DNA from: Bacillota bacterium
GTDB lineage: Bacteria > Bacillota > Limnochordia > DTU087 > JAAYGB01
Reading direction: 5' to 3'
Assembly (NCBI GenBank): GCA_012727955.1
Contig: JAAYGB010000006.1
Span: 62,001-126,000 of the forward strand
DNA: 64,000 nucleotides
A program made the translations under genes and the position numbers. Shown here one piece after another: positions 34,378 to 43,898 of this stretch (position 1 is the first letter of the stretch; each line of letters starts with the position of its first letter). A model generated the notes under the pieces. That model did not search any database and was not told the DNA's origin. It saw nothing but the letters and a program-made list of their open reading frames with translations.

Positions 34378-37176
34378 ATGGGGGACTTAAATATCCTCTT
34401 GACTAAGGTAGATGACTTTGCTCAAGCTGGATACTGGGGCGAACGGATCGGAGCGGAACTCACCTATGGTTATCATCTTTCACGACTTAACGCCGGCAAG
34501 TATGATGAGCTTCTGGTTGAGGTAATTGAGTTTGTCGCCCAGCGCCACAGGGAACTGGGGACAATTACCCAAGGCCTTGTCGAGGAAGCGGAAGGGCAGC
34601 TGCAGCCCATAGTCGAGGCAGCGAAGAAGTATGAAGTGCTTTGCGCGGCCCACGCCCATATCGACATGAACTGGATGTGGCGCTGGGATGAAACGGTGGT
34701 CATCACCCTAGATACTTTCCGGACGATGCTGGATTTGATGGAAGAGTATCCTGAGTATACCTTTTCTCAATCCCAGGCTTCCGTCTACGAAATCGTGGAA
34801 AAGCATGATCCCCAGATGCTGGCCCAGATCAAGAAGCGGGTCAAGGAAGGCCGGTGGGAAGTTACCGCCTCAGCTTGGGTCGAGGCTGACAAGAACATGC
34901 CCAATGGCGAGAGTATGGCCCGGCATATCCTGTACACCAAGCAATATTTGTCTAGGCTCTTGGACATTGCTCCGGAATCCTTGAATATCGCCTTTGAACC
35001 CGACACCTTTGGACACAATGCCAATGTTCCCGAGATCTTGGCCAATGGCGGCGTGAAGTACTACTATCACTGTCGGGGTGCCCAAGGAGACTACCTGGAG
35101 CAATGGAAGGCGCCCTCGGGCAGTTCCATCATTGTCTATCGGGAGCCCTTCTGGTATAACGCCAATATCGAGCCGAGTCTAGCCTATGCCATTCCTCAAC
35201 TGTGTGAGCAATATGGCCTGACCACGTGGCTTAAGGTCTACGGTGTGGGCGATCACGGCGGTGGACCGACCCGAAGAGATATCGAGAGGATTCGGGATAT
35301 GGCGACTTGGCCGATTTTCCCTCGCCTTCGGTTTGGTACCTTCGGCGAGTTTTTCAAGGCTGTGGAGGCGGTCAAGGACAATCTGCCGGTGACCCAGGTG
35401 GAGAAGAACTTCATTTTCACCGGCTGCTATACCAGCCAAAGCCGCATCAAGCAAGCAAACCGGGTAGGCGAGGCCGCCTTGAACGAAGCCGAGACCTTCG
35501 CCAGTATCGCGCAAACTGTGGGAGCTCCCTATCCTGCCGAAGCCTTTGCCTCCGCTTGGCAGAAGGTACTGTTTAACCAGTTTCATGACATCCTCCCGGG
35601 ATCCTGTGTCATCGGAACTCGAGAGCATGCTCTGGGACTCTTTCAAGAGGCGATGGGAATTGCCAGCAGCGCCAAGAAGCGGGCCCTAATTGCCCTGAGT
35701 AAGCAAATCGACACCTCCTCGCTGATCCCCGAGGAAGACATTTCTGCTACCCGGTCCGAGGGCGCCGGAGTTGGGTTCGGCGTTGAGAACTTCCAGATCT
35801 CCCAATCCTCCGTTGGTGCCGGCAAAACCAGGGTCTTCCATGTCTTCAATCCCTCGGCCCATTCTCGACAGGAGTTGGTCGAAGTGCTGTTGTGGGACTG
35901 GGACTATGACCTTGAGCGCCTGGAATGGAAGGATACCGCTGGCAATGCGGTCGGTCATCAGGTGATTGACCAGGGACACTACTGGGGTCACACCTATGTC
36001 AAGGTGCTAGTTGAGGCTAAGGTTCCCGCCTGTGGTTACAGCACCTATGCGGCTACGGAGAGCCCAGTTGCCAAGGGAGAAATTATCTTCCCGCGGGATC
36101 CTCGGGTGGAGCCCATCCCCGACCTAACCTTGGAAAACGAAAGGCTCAAGGCGGTGCTGGATCCCGTCAACTGCAACCTAGTATCCTTGCTCAATAAGGA
36201 CACCGGCGAAGAACTGATCGGCCCGTCGGGAGCGAGATTCCGGATGATCGATGAGGATATCGATCGGGGTACCGCTTGGCGCATCGGCCGGTATCAGCGG
36301 ATCGACAACATCACTCAGGATGCGAAGGTTACTAAGATCGAAAGGGGTTTGCTTCGCCAAAGCATTACCTATGAAGTTCCAGTGAGAAGCTCCAAACTGC
36401 GGGTTACCGTGATCCTAGACAAGGGTTCGCCGAAGCTGGACTTAGTCGTCGAGTGCGATTGGCACGAGATTGGCAACCGAGAGAAGGGGGTTCCGCAGCT
36501 TAACTACTGTGTGCCCTTGGCCTATGACTGTGCCAAGTACAAATACGACATTCCCTATGGCGTGGTGGAGCGGGAGCCCATGGACAGAGATGTTCCCGCC
36601 AACAGCTGGGCCTTGGCGGTAAATTCCTCGGGCAAAAGCCAATTTGCCATCGTCACGGACTCGAAATATGGATTCCGTGGGGTAGACAATTCCCTGGCGG
36701 TGAGCTTGATCCGAAGCTCCTTTGATCCCGATCCCTATCCGGAAAACGGCAAGATTCATCGCTTCCGACTCTCGCTGTATCCCGATTTGTCGGAGGAAAA
36801 CCATCTGGCTATTAACCGGGCCTATGACGCCAATCATCCTATGACCGCGCTTTCCGCCAGCAGGAAGGCAAAGGGAGGATCTCTGCCCTTGAATCGGAGC
36901 TTCTTGGAGGTTGTCAGCGGGGCAGTGTTGGCCGCGGTGAAGCGCCCTGAGACAGAGATCGAGGGCAGCGAAATCCTGTTGCGGCTCTATGAGGCCCAGG
37001 GGCAGTCCAGTGAAGTGGTGATCGACTTTGCCCAACCGGTGAAATACGCCTACTTCGTTGACATCAATGAAGAGATGATCGGTGACAGTGATATCTTGGT
37101 TCAAGGGAGACGGGCGACGTTCACCATCGCACCCTATCGCACCGTTAGTTTGAAGGTCGGGTTGCAGGAGAGCTAG
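34378..37176 (+). CDS. GH38 alpha-mannosidase
   Basis: 932 residues from ATG 34378 (AGGGAGG upstream; the in-frame ATG 34351 precedes this site). The GH38 metal site is present: AHAHIDMNWMW with H92, H94 and D96. The nucleophile is D209 in FEPDTFGHNANVPEIL, and a conserved QFHDILPGS begins at residue 401. The middle helical domain and the C-terminal beta-sandwiches occupy the rest. No signal peptide, so it cleaves imported alpha-mannosides in the cytoplasm. GH38 bacterial enzymes act on alpha-1,2/1,3/1,6-linked mannose, and the linkage cannot be told here. It is in the same operon as the permeases and followed by GH92. Confidence 0.93.
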   Translation: MGDLNILLTKVDDFAQAGYWGERIGAELTYGYHLSRLNAGKYDELLVEVIEFVAQRHRELGTITQGLVEEAEGQLQPIVEAAKKYEVLCAAHAHIDMNWMWRWDETVVITLDTFRTMLDLMEEYPEYTFSQSQASVYEIVEKHDPQMLAQIKKRVKEGRWEVTASAWVEADKNMPNGESMARHILYTKQYLSRLLDIAPESLNIAFEPDTFGHNANVPEILANGGVKYYYHCRGAQGDYLEQWKAPSGSSIIVYREPFWYNANIEPSLAYAIPQLCEQYGLTTWLKVYGVGDHGGGPTRRDIERIRDMATWPIFPRLRFGTFGEFFKAVEAVKDNLPVTQVEKNFIFTGCYTSQSRIKQANRVGEAALNEAETFASIAQTVGAPYPAEAFASAWQKVLFNQFHDILPGSCVIGTREHALGLFQEAMGIASSAKKRALIALSKQIDTSSLIPEEDISATRSEGAGVGFGVENFQISQSSVGAGKTRVFHVFNPSAHSRQELVEVLLWDWDYDLERLEWKDTAGNAVGHQVIDQGHYWGHTYVKVLVEAKVPACGYSTYAATESPVAKGEIIFPRDPRVEPIPDLTLENERLKAVLDPVNCNLVSLLNKDTGEELIGPSGARFRMIDEDIDRGTAWRIGRYQRIDNITQDAKVTKIERGLLRQSITYEVPVRSSKLRVTVILDKGSPKLDLVVECDWHEIGNREKGVPQLNYCVPLAYDCAKYKYDIPYGVVEREPMDRDVPANSWALAVNSSGKSQFAIVTDSKYGFRGVDNSLAVSLIRSSFDPDPYPENGKIHRFRLSLYPDLSEENHLAINRAYDANHPMTALSASRKAKGGSLPLNRSFLEVVSGAVLAAVKRPETEIEGSEILLRLYEAQGQSSEVVIDFAQPVKYAYFVDINEEMIGDSDILVQGRRATFTIAPYRTVSLKVGLQES

Positions 37177-37287
37177 TTTAGCCGGTGGTATTATTGGTTA
37201 GGAGCTAACTACAGGTAGCTTTTGATGTAGGGGGGCTGCATGCCCCCCTTTCTGTGGTATTTTGGATTTAGTGCAGGAGGGAATGGA

Positions 37288-39408
37288 ATGAAGAAGGACG
37301 CCATGTCACCCGTTGATTACGTTAATCCCAATATCGGGGGAATTGGCCACTTGCTAACTGCTACGTCTCCGACGGTGATGCTGCCCCACAGTATGATGCG
37401 AATCGCTCCCCGAACCGCCCCGGGAGTTGTTGATCGCTACTTAGCAGACAAAATCTACGACTTCCCCATCGGAGGTGCCAGCCTGATGGCCACGGTGGGA
37501 GGGGTTGCCGACAATCCCGATGACTTGGCCTCCCTTTATGATCATGATTTTGAGACGGCCACGCCCTACTACTACTCCGTTCTGCTGGAGGACTATGATC
37601 TTTCCGTTGAGTATAGCGTAACGGAAAGGGCCGCCTATTTTCGCTTCCATCCTCCCAGGACCGAGGAAGTGGTGAGGCTTTGGATTAACGTCGGTGATAG
37701 GGGGCAGGTGGAGTTTGCTGACAATTCCACAATAGCTGGCTGGGCGGATTTGGCCGGTGTGGCCAGTTACTTCTATCTTGAGCTGTCCTCGCCGACGGGT
37801 GAGATTCGCCAGCGGCAATCCGGTGTTGTCGCGGATTTTGCCGGGGTAGGAGGCAGTGTGATTGAACTGAAGGTGGGACTATCCTACATAAGCGTGGAAC
37901 AGGCTAGAGAAAATCTCCATAATGAAATTCCTGGGTGGGACTGGCACGGGGTGGTCAGCGGAGCTCGGGATCAGTGGAACTCGGCCTTGAGCAAAATCGA
38001 AGTCAAGGGTGGAACCACTAAGCAGCGGACCATTTTCTATACTGCCCTTTACCGAGCTATGGGTCGGATGGTCAACATCACCGAGTCTGGCCGCTATTTC
38101 AGTGGTTTTGACGGGAAAGTGCACTTAACCCAGGGCCATGACTTCTATGTCAATGATGGCCTGTGGGATACCTATCGCTGTATGCATCCACTACAGCTGC
38201 TCCTTGAGCCCCAGCGGCAACTGGAAATGATTGCTTCCTATCTGCGAATGTATGAACAGTGTGGATGGTTTCCATCCTTCCCCCATTTGCAGGGAGCCTT
38301 ACCCATCATGCTGGGAAACCATGGAGCGGCACTGATTGCCGACACCTATATGAAGGGCTACCGGGATTTTGATCTTCCCCTTGCCTATGAAGCCCTGAAG
38401 AAAAATGCTATGGAGGGCACAAAGCTGCCCTGGAGAATAGGGCCCAAGACGGAATTAGACGAAATCTACTTGGAAAAGGGGTTCTTTCCGGCCTTACAAA
38501 AGGGTGAAGAGGAGACGGTTTCCCAGGTACACTCCTTCGAGCGGCGGCAGGCGGTTTCCGTTACCCTGGAACATTCCTATGACGACTGGTGTCTAGCTCA
38601 ACTAGCCAAGGCCCTTAATCTCCAGGATGACTACGAATACTTCATGGAGCGGTCCAAAAACTATAGGAACTTGTACAATCCTGAGATTGGTTTCATGGCA
38701 CCCAAGGATGCTGCTGGCAACTGGGTCGAAGACTTCGATCCAAAACTAGGTGGCGGTCAGGGGGGTAGGGACTACTTTGCCGAGTGCAACTCCTGGATTT
38801 ACACCTTCCACGTGCAGCACGATATTGCCGGATTGATGGAGCTGATGGGTGGACCACAGGCCTTTGAGCAGCGGTTAGATGCTCTTTTTACGGAACAGTA
38901 TGATGTGCCTAAGTACTTTTTCCTCAAGCAGTTTCCCGATGCCACCGGTCTGATTGGTCAATATGCCCAAGGTAACGAACCAAGTTTTCACATCCCCTAT
39001 CTTTATAACTACGCCGGAGCTCCATGGAAGACCCAGCGTCGGGTCCGACAGATTATGGACCTTTGGTACGGGGACGGACCCTTGGGAATCTGCGGCGACG
39101 AAGACGGGGGCGCGATGTCTTCCTGGTATGTCTTTAGTGCCATGGGGATGTATCCCGTGTGCCCCGGACGTCCCATCTACGATCTGGGCAGCCCACTCTT
39201 CGAAGAGGTTAGGATCCACTTGGAGAGTGGTGCCAGCTTCAGCATCGTGGCGGAAGACGTATCCCAGCAGAACAAGTATATTCAAGGGGCGGGGATTAAC
39301 GGAAGAAGCCTCGACCAGCCTTGGGTTAACCACGCTGATATCGTCGAGGGCGGTGAGCTTATTCTCAAGATGGGACCTCGGCCCAACGATGGCTGGGGAG
39401 CAAGGTAA
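37288..39408 (+). CDS. GH92 alpha-mannosidase, cytoplasmic form
   Basis: 706 residues from ATG 37288, seven bases after AGGAGG; upstream in-frame codons precede that site. GH92 signatures are clear: GNEPSFHIPYLYNYAG with the catalytic Glu at about 564, and CGDEDGGAMSSWYVFSAMG at about 602-620 supplying the general-base Asp. The N-terminal VDYVNPNIGG and LPHSMMRIAP are also typical. GH92 enzymes are calcium-dependent inverting exo-alpha-mannosidases, usually secreted; this one has no signal peptide. It complements GH38 in trimming branched manno-oligosaccharides. It is the last gene of the locus and a hairpin terminator follows. Confidence 0.93.
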   Translation: MKKDAMSPVDYVNPNIGGIGHLLTATSPTVMLPHSMMRIAPRTAPGVVDRYLADKIYDFPIGGASLMATVGGVADNPDDLASLYDHDFETATPYYYSVLLEDYDLSVEYSVTERAAYFRFHPPRTEEVVRLWINVGDRGQVEFADNSTIAGWADLAGVASYFYLELSSPTGEIRQRQSGVVADFAGVGGSVIELKVGLSYISVEQARENLHNEIPGWDWHGVVSGARDQWNSALSKIEVKGGTTKQRTIFYTALYRAMGRMVNITESGRYFSGFDGKVHLTQGHDFYVNDGLWDTYRCMHPLQLLLEPQRQLEMIASYLRMYEQCGWFPSFPHLQGALPIMLGNHGAALIADTYMKGYRDFDLPLAYEALKKNAMEGTKLPWRIGPKTELDEIYLEKGFFPALQKGEEETVSQVHSFERRQAVSVTLEHSYDDWCLAQLAKALNLQDDYEYFMERSKNYRNLYNPEIGFMAPKDAAGNWVEDFDPKLGGGQGGRDYFAECNSWIYTFHVQHDIAGLMELMGGPQAFEQRLDALFTEQYDVPKYFFLKQFPDATGLIGQYAQGNEPSFHIPYLYNYAGAPWKTQRRVRQIMDLWYGDGPLGICGDEDGGAMSSWYVFSAMGMYPVCPGRPIYDLGSPLFEEVRIHLESGASFSIVAEDVSQQNKYIQGAGINGRSLDQPWVNHADIVEGGELILKMGPRPNDGWGAR

Positions 39409-39428
39409 GCAAAGCAAAGCAAAGCTAT

Positions 39429-39451
39429 GGCCCACCCCAAGGGGGTGGGCC
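39429..39451. terminator. Bidirectional terminator
   Basis: GGCCCACCCC pairs with GGGGTGGGCC; CTAGTTTC follows on the plus strand. Three GCAAA repeats lie just before it. It separates the GH92 gene from the convergent DUF4886 gene. Confidence 0.7.
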
Positions 39452-39457
39452 TAGTTT

Positions 39458-40267
39458 CTAGCGATAGCTGGATTGTGTGACCTGGAAGGGGTTTTCTACA
39501 GCGGCCGCGACGGCTTCCTTGATAATCGGAAGATATTCCGGTGGAATCTCTCGGTCATCGGGAACATAGGTGAGCTCATCGATGGACCAACCCGTCAACG
39601 CAACCAGGTAGGTCAAGGCTGCGATATATCGGCCTAGGTTCCAGCTTAAGTGAAAACCATCCCTTGTTAGGGTGTCCCCGACGGGACTGGTGCGGACATT
39701 TTGGATCGCGGTGCCCGTGGGGATGATGGTAGCGAAGGCTTGGTTTCCCCGGATCTCTTCCTTGACGGTGGTTACTATTTCGTTATACATCTTGGTTTGA
39801 TCATGATCATACAAGTGAAAGAACTCGTGGGTACTGTCGGCCTGATAGGCCCAGGTCATATGCCAAGCCAGTTGGGCATCGGGGTTGGCCCTATGGGTAT
39901 TGACATAATCAATTAGGTTGGTCAACACATCGTCTTCAGTGTAGGTAGCCCTAAGCCCGCTGAAGTGGCTGACCTGCTGGAGAGTGATGATGTCCCAGGC
40001 TTCGTCTTGCAGGCCCTCAAGCAGTGTCCGGTCTTCCGCGTATCGCCAGGTTCCATCGGTGTTTTTGTCGTAGCGATAGGCTGGAATATTCCCCTTGGCA
40101 TTTTCCCAGTGGGTGGCTAGGCTGCATCCGCCGATGTACAGATTTCCAATCTTAATGTCCTGGGCTCCACAGGCTGCTGCGATGTCATATAGGTGGTAGG
40201 TTGCATCTTCACTGAAACTGTTGCCGATGGCTAACACCTTCAAAGTGCGTTGGTTATCCTTGTCCAT
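39458..40267 (-). CDS. DUF4886 SGNH-hydrolase-like protein
   Basis: 269 residues from ATG 40267. The DUF4886 start VLAIGNSFSEDATYHL carries the nucleophile Ser of block I. GGCSLATHW, the downstream ITLQQVSH and a late DGFHLSWNLGRY (Asp and His) complete an SGNH-esterase catalytic set. No signal peptide. Relatives are common beside polysaccharide-utilisation genes and probably remove acyl groups from sugars. Its position against the mannosidase locus, convergent with it, fits deacylation of imported glycans, but activity is unproven for the family. Confidence 0.85.
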   Translation of the reverse strand: MDKDNQRTLKVLAIGNSFSEDATYHLYDIAAACGAQDIKIGNLYIGGCSLATHWENAKGNIPAYRYDKNTDGTWRYAEDRTLLEGLQDEAWDIITLQQVSHFSGLRATYTEDDVLTNLIDYVNTHRANPDAQLAWHMTWAYQADSTHEFFHLYDHDQTKMYNEIVTTVKEEIRGNQAFATIIPTGTAIQNVRTSPVGDTLTRDGFHLSWNLGRYIAALTYLVALTGWSIDELTYVPDDREIPPEYLPIIKEAVAAAVENPFQVTQSSYR

Positions 40268-40340
40268 GTAATCGTCTCCATCTCTTTGAACTTCTTTGTC
40301 ACAATTCGCAGCCCACGGGCAGATTCCCTGTAAACATAAA

Positions 40341-40371
40341 CAGAGCCCTCACCGGTGGGGTGGGAGCTCTG
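40341..40371 (-). terminator. Terminator of cheX-hemerythrin operon
   Basis: On the minus strand CAGAGC...ACC pairs with GGT...GCTCTG, with TTTATGTTT after it, 20 bases beyond the cheX stop. Confidence 0.65.
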
Positions 40372-40390
40372 GCGGTAAGCGGACTTAAGA

Positions 40391-40858
40391 TTAGGCTTTG
40401 TTTTCTCTAAGGGTAATATTGATATCAAAGTCTCCAATGGCTGTCTGCATCGGGATGACTAGGGCCACGTCGGTGGCCATCGACAGGGAATCGGAGGCCC
40501 CGATTACCACCTGGGGCGGGGTAATATCGCAGTGCCAGTTGTTGGCACTCAGCAGCGTCATCGCATTGCCGCTGATAATGTTGGCGACCTCGCCCAGGGC
40601 TGAGACGACGAAGCTGTCTAGCTTGTTCAGCTCCATTCCCGACATAATTTTCACCATGGTCAAAGTCATGTCCTTGGGAAAGCTGTACAGGATGGAGCCG
40701 GACAAATCTCCGGTGGCCCCGATGATTACACTGGCCTCTTTGCTGGGAATGAGGTCCTTCGCTATCCGCAGAGCACCCCTTTGCACCTCTAAGTCTAGCA
40801 TGAGGCGGAAAACTTCTTTCGTTGCCTGATAGAAGGGATCTATGTATTGTGCTTTCAT
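40391..40858 (-). CDS. cheX: CheX-type CheY-P phosphatase
   Basis: 155 residues. ATG 40858 overlaps the stop of the upstream hemerythrin gene (ATGA), so the two are translationally coupled. The CheX plan is complete: MKAQYIDPFYQATKEVF at the start, IIGATGDLSGSILYSFP, and LGEVANIISGNA with the catalytic E90 and N93 (ExxN). CheX dephosphorylates CheY-P or related response regulators. No chemotaxis or flagellar genes are in the window. Coupling to a dioxygen-binding protein suggests a response regulator governed by oxygen (inference). Confidence 0.92.
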   Translation of the reverse strand: MKAQYIDPFYQATKEVFRLMLDLEVQRGALRIAKDLIPSKEASVIIGATGDLSGSILYSFPKDMTLTMVKIMSGMELNKLDSFVVSALGEVANIISGNAMTLLSANNWHCDITPPQVVIGASDSLSMATDVALVIPMQTAIGDFDINITLRENKA

Positions 40859-41277
40859 TGGCCTTCGCCCCCCTGTTGCCGGACATAGGCTCCAATCCTC
40901 TGGTCAGCCGCTGCCACATGCATGATCAGCCAGGTCATCAGCTTGGCTCCAAACTCCTGCACCAACTCTTGGGTATAGCCTTCGCTCTCAAAACTCTTGG
41001 CATACTCCCCGACAGTGGCTTTAAAATCGTCGTGGGCCTTCTTGTGGGCCTCGTACCCGGGATAACTGATTTCCCGCTGGTATCTCTCCTCGTCGGTAAA
41101 GTGCTCAACTACGTAATTTTGCATAAAGACCATGGTACGCTTTACCTCGTCAAGCTTGCTATCCCAGTCACCCTCCTCCTGCATCGCTTGCAAGAATTGG
41201 GAGACCCGACTGAAGAGTTCGTAGTGCTGGTGATCAATTAAATCAACGCCCACCCGGTACTTTTCCTTCCACATCAT
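40855..41277 (-). CDS. Bacteriohemerythrin
   Basis: 140 residues, start ATG 41277. All seven non-haem di-iron ligands can be placed: H18 (IDHQHYELF), H59 and E63 (HFTDEE), H78 and H82 (HKKAH), H120 and D125 (WLIMHVAAADQRIG). Bacteriohemerythrins bind oxygen reversibly and serve as oxygen carriers, scavengers or sensors in microaerobic and anaerobic bacteria. The gene is a stand-alone domain, not fused to a methyl-accepting protein. It overlaps cheX by four bases. Confidence 0.94.
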   Translation of the reverse strand: MMWKEKYRVGVDLIDHQHYELFSRVSQFLQAMQEEGDWDSKLDEVKRTMVFMQNYVVEHFTDEERYQREISYPGYEAHKKAHDDFKATVGEYAKSFESEGYTQELVQEFGAKLMTWLIMHVAAADQRIGAYVRQQGGEGQ

Positions 41278-41353
41278 CTAGTGTCCGTCACCCCTTTTCC
41301 CAGTTAGGAATTATTCTTTAATCAACCATCTACCCATTAAATCCCAATTCAAA

Positions 41354-41400
41354 CGAAAAAAGAGCAGGGGTAACCCAATTCGTTGACTGGGTTCTACCCC
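41354..41400 (-). terminator. Rho-independent terminator of SHOCT gene
   Basis: On the minus strand GGGGTAGAACCCA pairs with TGGGTTACCCC, followed by TGCTCTTTTTTCG. Confidence 0.85.
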
Positions 41401-41405
41401 GGCAC

Positions 41406-41624
41406 TTATTTGGTTAATTTCGCCTTTTCCTCCTGATACTCTTCCCAGGAAATCTCGCCGGCTGCGTAGCGGTCACGGAGTTGGTCCACGGCCGGGTCCT
41501 CGGGGACGAGGCCGCTACCGGCATTTTCTCGCTGTCTTTTGAGGAATATCACCAGAGGCACCGCAACCACTACGGCAAAACTCAGCATATATGGAAACAA
41601 CGTTCCCCAACCGGGCTGTGTCAT
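41406..41624 (-). CDS. Small membrane protein with SHOCT domain
   Basis: 72 residues from ATG 41624; AAGGAGG lies 12 bases upstream, and the longer frame from TTG 41663 would include this site. One membrane segment (about residues 10-28, LSFAVVVAVPLVIFL) is followed by a basic KRQR and a C-terminal SHOCT motif (VDQLRDRYAAGEISWEEYQEEKAKL). SHOCT is a short oligomerisation module often found at the end of small membrane proteins. The role is unknown. It is monocistronic with its own terminator. Confidence 0.8.
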   Translation of the reverse strand: MTQPGWGTLFPYMLSFAVVVAVPLVIFLKRQRENAGSGLVPEDPAVDQLRDRYAAGEISWEEYQEEKAKLTK

Positions 41625-42197
41625 CTTGTCCTGGTCCCTCCTTTGTCTTAGGACAAACTTCAACGCCGAAGGGTGGAAATCATGCAGGTAACTTCAGCAT
41701 TTTGGGGGACCGCTGCGTTGAATAGGCGGCAAGTGCCAGAATGGATAGTTCTGGTCATAATTGGTTTCACTGGATATGAGTCGGCATTAAGGGCATAAAG
41801 CGCAGTGGGGATGAGGCAGTGACACCGATGGCAGGCTGCTTGCCGTGGAAAAATTGGCTAGGTAACTAAGGCTTTCCGTTGCAGGGATTTGGCGTTATAC
41901 TAGGGAGAAGCGGATCCCTTATGTACTTTTGGCTGAGTCCTGAAGATGATAGCTAGTTGTGGTCGGTGGTGAGCCCGTGGCAGGCCACAGGCCCTTCCGA
42001 ACCTAGGCCTTCGATTTTTCTAGCCTTGGGAATCCAACTATGTTAACATTATATTAATTGCATGATTACACAAGGAAATTTCGGGTTAGTGCATAATTAT
42101 AAAGAAAGTGCCGCTGAACCGATGGCTGAGACCACCGGCCGGGGTCCATAGTTTACCGTGGCCCACCGGGGAAGGCATTAGTTAAGGAGGTAGTGAT
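41625..42197. other. Divergent intergenic region upstream of binding-protein operon
   Basis: No supportable gene on either strand. The AT-rich stretch around 42040-42075 is where a promoter for the binding-protein operon is most likely, but I cannot point to a convincing hexamer pair. GC-rich short inverted repeats near 41970-41990 and 42135-42170 could form weak hairpins in the leader. Confidence 0.4.
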
Positions 42198-43817
42198 GTG
42201 AAGAAGATTGGTTTGTTGTTGTTGGCTGTGATCTTCGCAGTGTCCAGCATGGCCTTTGCTGCCGAAGGACCTGTGCAGGGTGGAACCTTCCGGTATGGAA
42301 TTACCACCAATCCCCGGGGCATGTTCAATCCCATTTTGAACACCGAGGTTTACGACCGGTACATTGTTGACCAAGTTTTTGATGGCTTGATTGAAATCGA
42401 TCGCAACTTGATTCCCCAACCCTGCGTTGCCAAGAGTTGGGAGATCTCCGAAGATAGTCGCTCAATTACCTTTTACCTCCATGAAGGAATTACCTTCCAT
42501 GACGGAGCTCCGCTCACCGCCAGAGACGTGGAGTATACTTACAAGACCATCCTTCATCCCCACTATACTGGGGTTCGGTACGGTGACTTCCGTGTGCTTG
42601 TAGGTGCGGAAGCCTATAAGAACGGAGAATCCGACGAGGTGCCGGGCATTGAAGTTATCGATGATTACACAATTCGCTTTAACACAGAAAAGCCCCATGC
42701 ACCGCTGTTGACATCCTTTGGCTATGGAATTATGCCGGCTCATCTGCTAGCCGATATTCCGGTGGGTGAGCTGGAGACGGCAGACTTCAACAGCCATCCC
42801 ATCGGTTCTGGACCCTTTGTGTTCCAAGAGTTCAAGACTGATCAGCACGTGATTCTCACGGCTAACGACAACTACTTCCGGGGTCGTCCCAATATTGACA
42901 CCCTGGTATTTCAAAAGATTGCCACCGATGCTGTGCCGATTTGGATCCAGCAGGGTCGAGTAGACTTTGTTGAGATTGCTCCGGAACAGTATCCTGAGGT
43001 GGATGCAATCGATTTTGTCGACCTTTATGTGTACGAGGCTCTCAGCTACAATTACATTGCCTTTAACCTGCGGCAGGAGCGAATGGCCGACGTTCGGGTC
43101 CGGCAGGCAATGACCTATGGATTCGATCGCGATACCTATGTGGAAGTAATTCGGGAAGGTTTTGCCATCAAGGCCAATGCACCGATGCCTCAGGCTTCCT
43201 GGGCCTTTACCGATGAGGGTATCAACTCCTACGACTATAACCCTGAGTTGGCCCGGAAGATGTTGGCTGAGGCCGGTTGGAAGCCTGGAAGAGATGGAAT
43301 TTTGCAGAAGGATGGTATGCGTCTGGAGCTAGAGCTTCTTGTTCCCGAGGGCTCTCGAGCCAACGAGCAAATGGCTCTATTGTTCCAGCAGAACATGGCG
43401 GACCTTGGCATTAAGATTAACCTAGTCTTTATGGAGTTCAACGCTGCCGTTGACAGGGTTGACGCCCGTGAGTTCGACATGTTCACCATGGGTTGGAGCC
43501 TAAGCGTGGATCCCGATCCTTACGGAATTTGGCACTCCTCTTCGGTCTGGAATGACCCCGGGTTCTTTAACGAACGTTCCGACGAGCTAATTGAAATGGG
43601 ACGGGAGGAGACGGATCCGGAAAAGCGGAAGGAGATCTATGCTGAGTGGCAGCGAGTGATCAACTATGAACTGCCGGACATTTTCCTGAGCTACGGAGTA
43701 GTCATCGGTGCCATCCATGAGAGGGTTCAGGGTATCGATGAGAATCCCGGCCCCTTGGGTCCGCTAGAGGGTGGTTTGCTGCTGCGCAGCCTGTGGCTCT
43801 CGCCTGAGGGCAAATAG
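42198..43817 (+). CDS. Family-5 solute-binding protein, standard length
   Basis: 539 residues from GTG 42198 with AAGGAGG upstream. The signal peptide (KKIGLLLLAVIFAVSSMAFA) is non-lipoprotein. The mature part GGTFRYGITTNPRGMFNPI, GITFHDGAPLTARDVEYTYK and NYIAFNLRQERMADVRVRQAM is standard SBP_bac_5, close to dipeptide/oligopeptide-binding DppA. It lacks the YNEAP...LPENP signature of the longer proteins in this window, so it belongs to a different branch. It is first in an operon with dppB- and dppC-type genes but no ATPase genes. Confidence 0.92.
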   Translation: MKKIGLLLLAVIFAVSSMAFAAEGPVQGGTFRYGITTNPRGMFNPILNTEVYDRYIVDQVFDGLIEIDRNLIPQPCVAKSWEISEDSRSITFYLHEGITFHDGAPLTARDVEYTYKTILHPHYTGVRYGDFRVLVGAEAYKNGESDEVPGIEVIDDYTIRFNTEKPHAPLLTSFGYGIMPAHLLADIPVGELETADFNSHPIGSGPFVFQEFKTDQHVILTANDNYFRGRPNIDTLVFQKIATDAVPIWIQQGRVDFVEIAPEQYPEVDAIDFVDLYVYEALSYNYIAFNLRQERMADVRVRQAMTYGFDRDTYVEVIREGFAIKANAPMPQASWAFTDEGINSYDYNPELARKMLAEAGWKPGRDGILQKDGMRLELELLVPEGSRANEQMALLFQQNMADLGIKINLVFMEFNAAVDRVDAREFDMFTMGWSLSVDPDPYGIWHSSSVWNDPGFFNERSDELIEMGREETDPEKRKEIYAEWQRVINYELPDIFLSYGVVIGAIHERVQGIDENPGPLGPLEGGLLLRSLWLSPEGK

Positions 43818-43845
43818 AGTAGATTCAATAAGTCAAGATATATGG

Positions 43846-43880
43846 GGGAACAGCAACTGGATATCCGGTTTGCTGTTCCC
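43846..43880 (+). promoter_or_regulatory. Intercistronic stem-loop (attenuator-like)
   Basis: GGGAACAGCAA pairs with TTGCTGTTCCC around a central loop; GTTTCAT follows, 19 bases before the permease start. It probably reduces read-through from the binding-protein gene into the permease genes. Confidence 0.65.
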
Positions 43881-43898
43881 GTTTCATGAGGTGGTCCC

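Noticed and set aside
40425-40919. Minus-strand 164-codon frame over cheX
   Set aside because: Out-of-frame shadow of cheX and the end of the hemerythrin gene, both of which have complete catalytic motifs.
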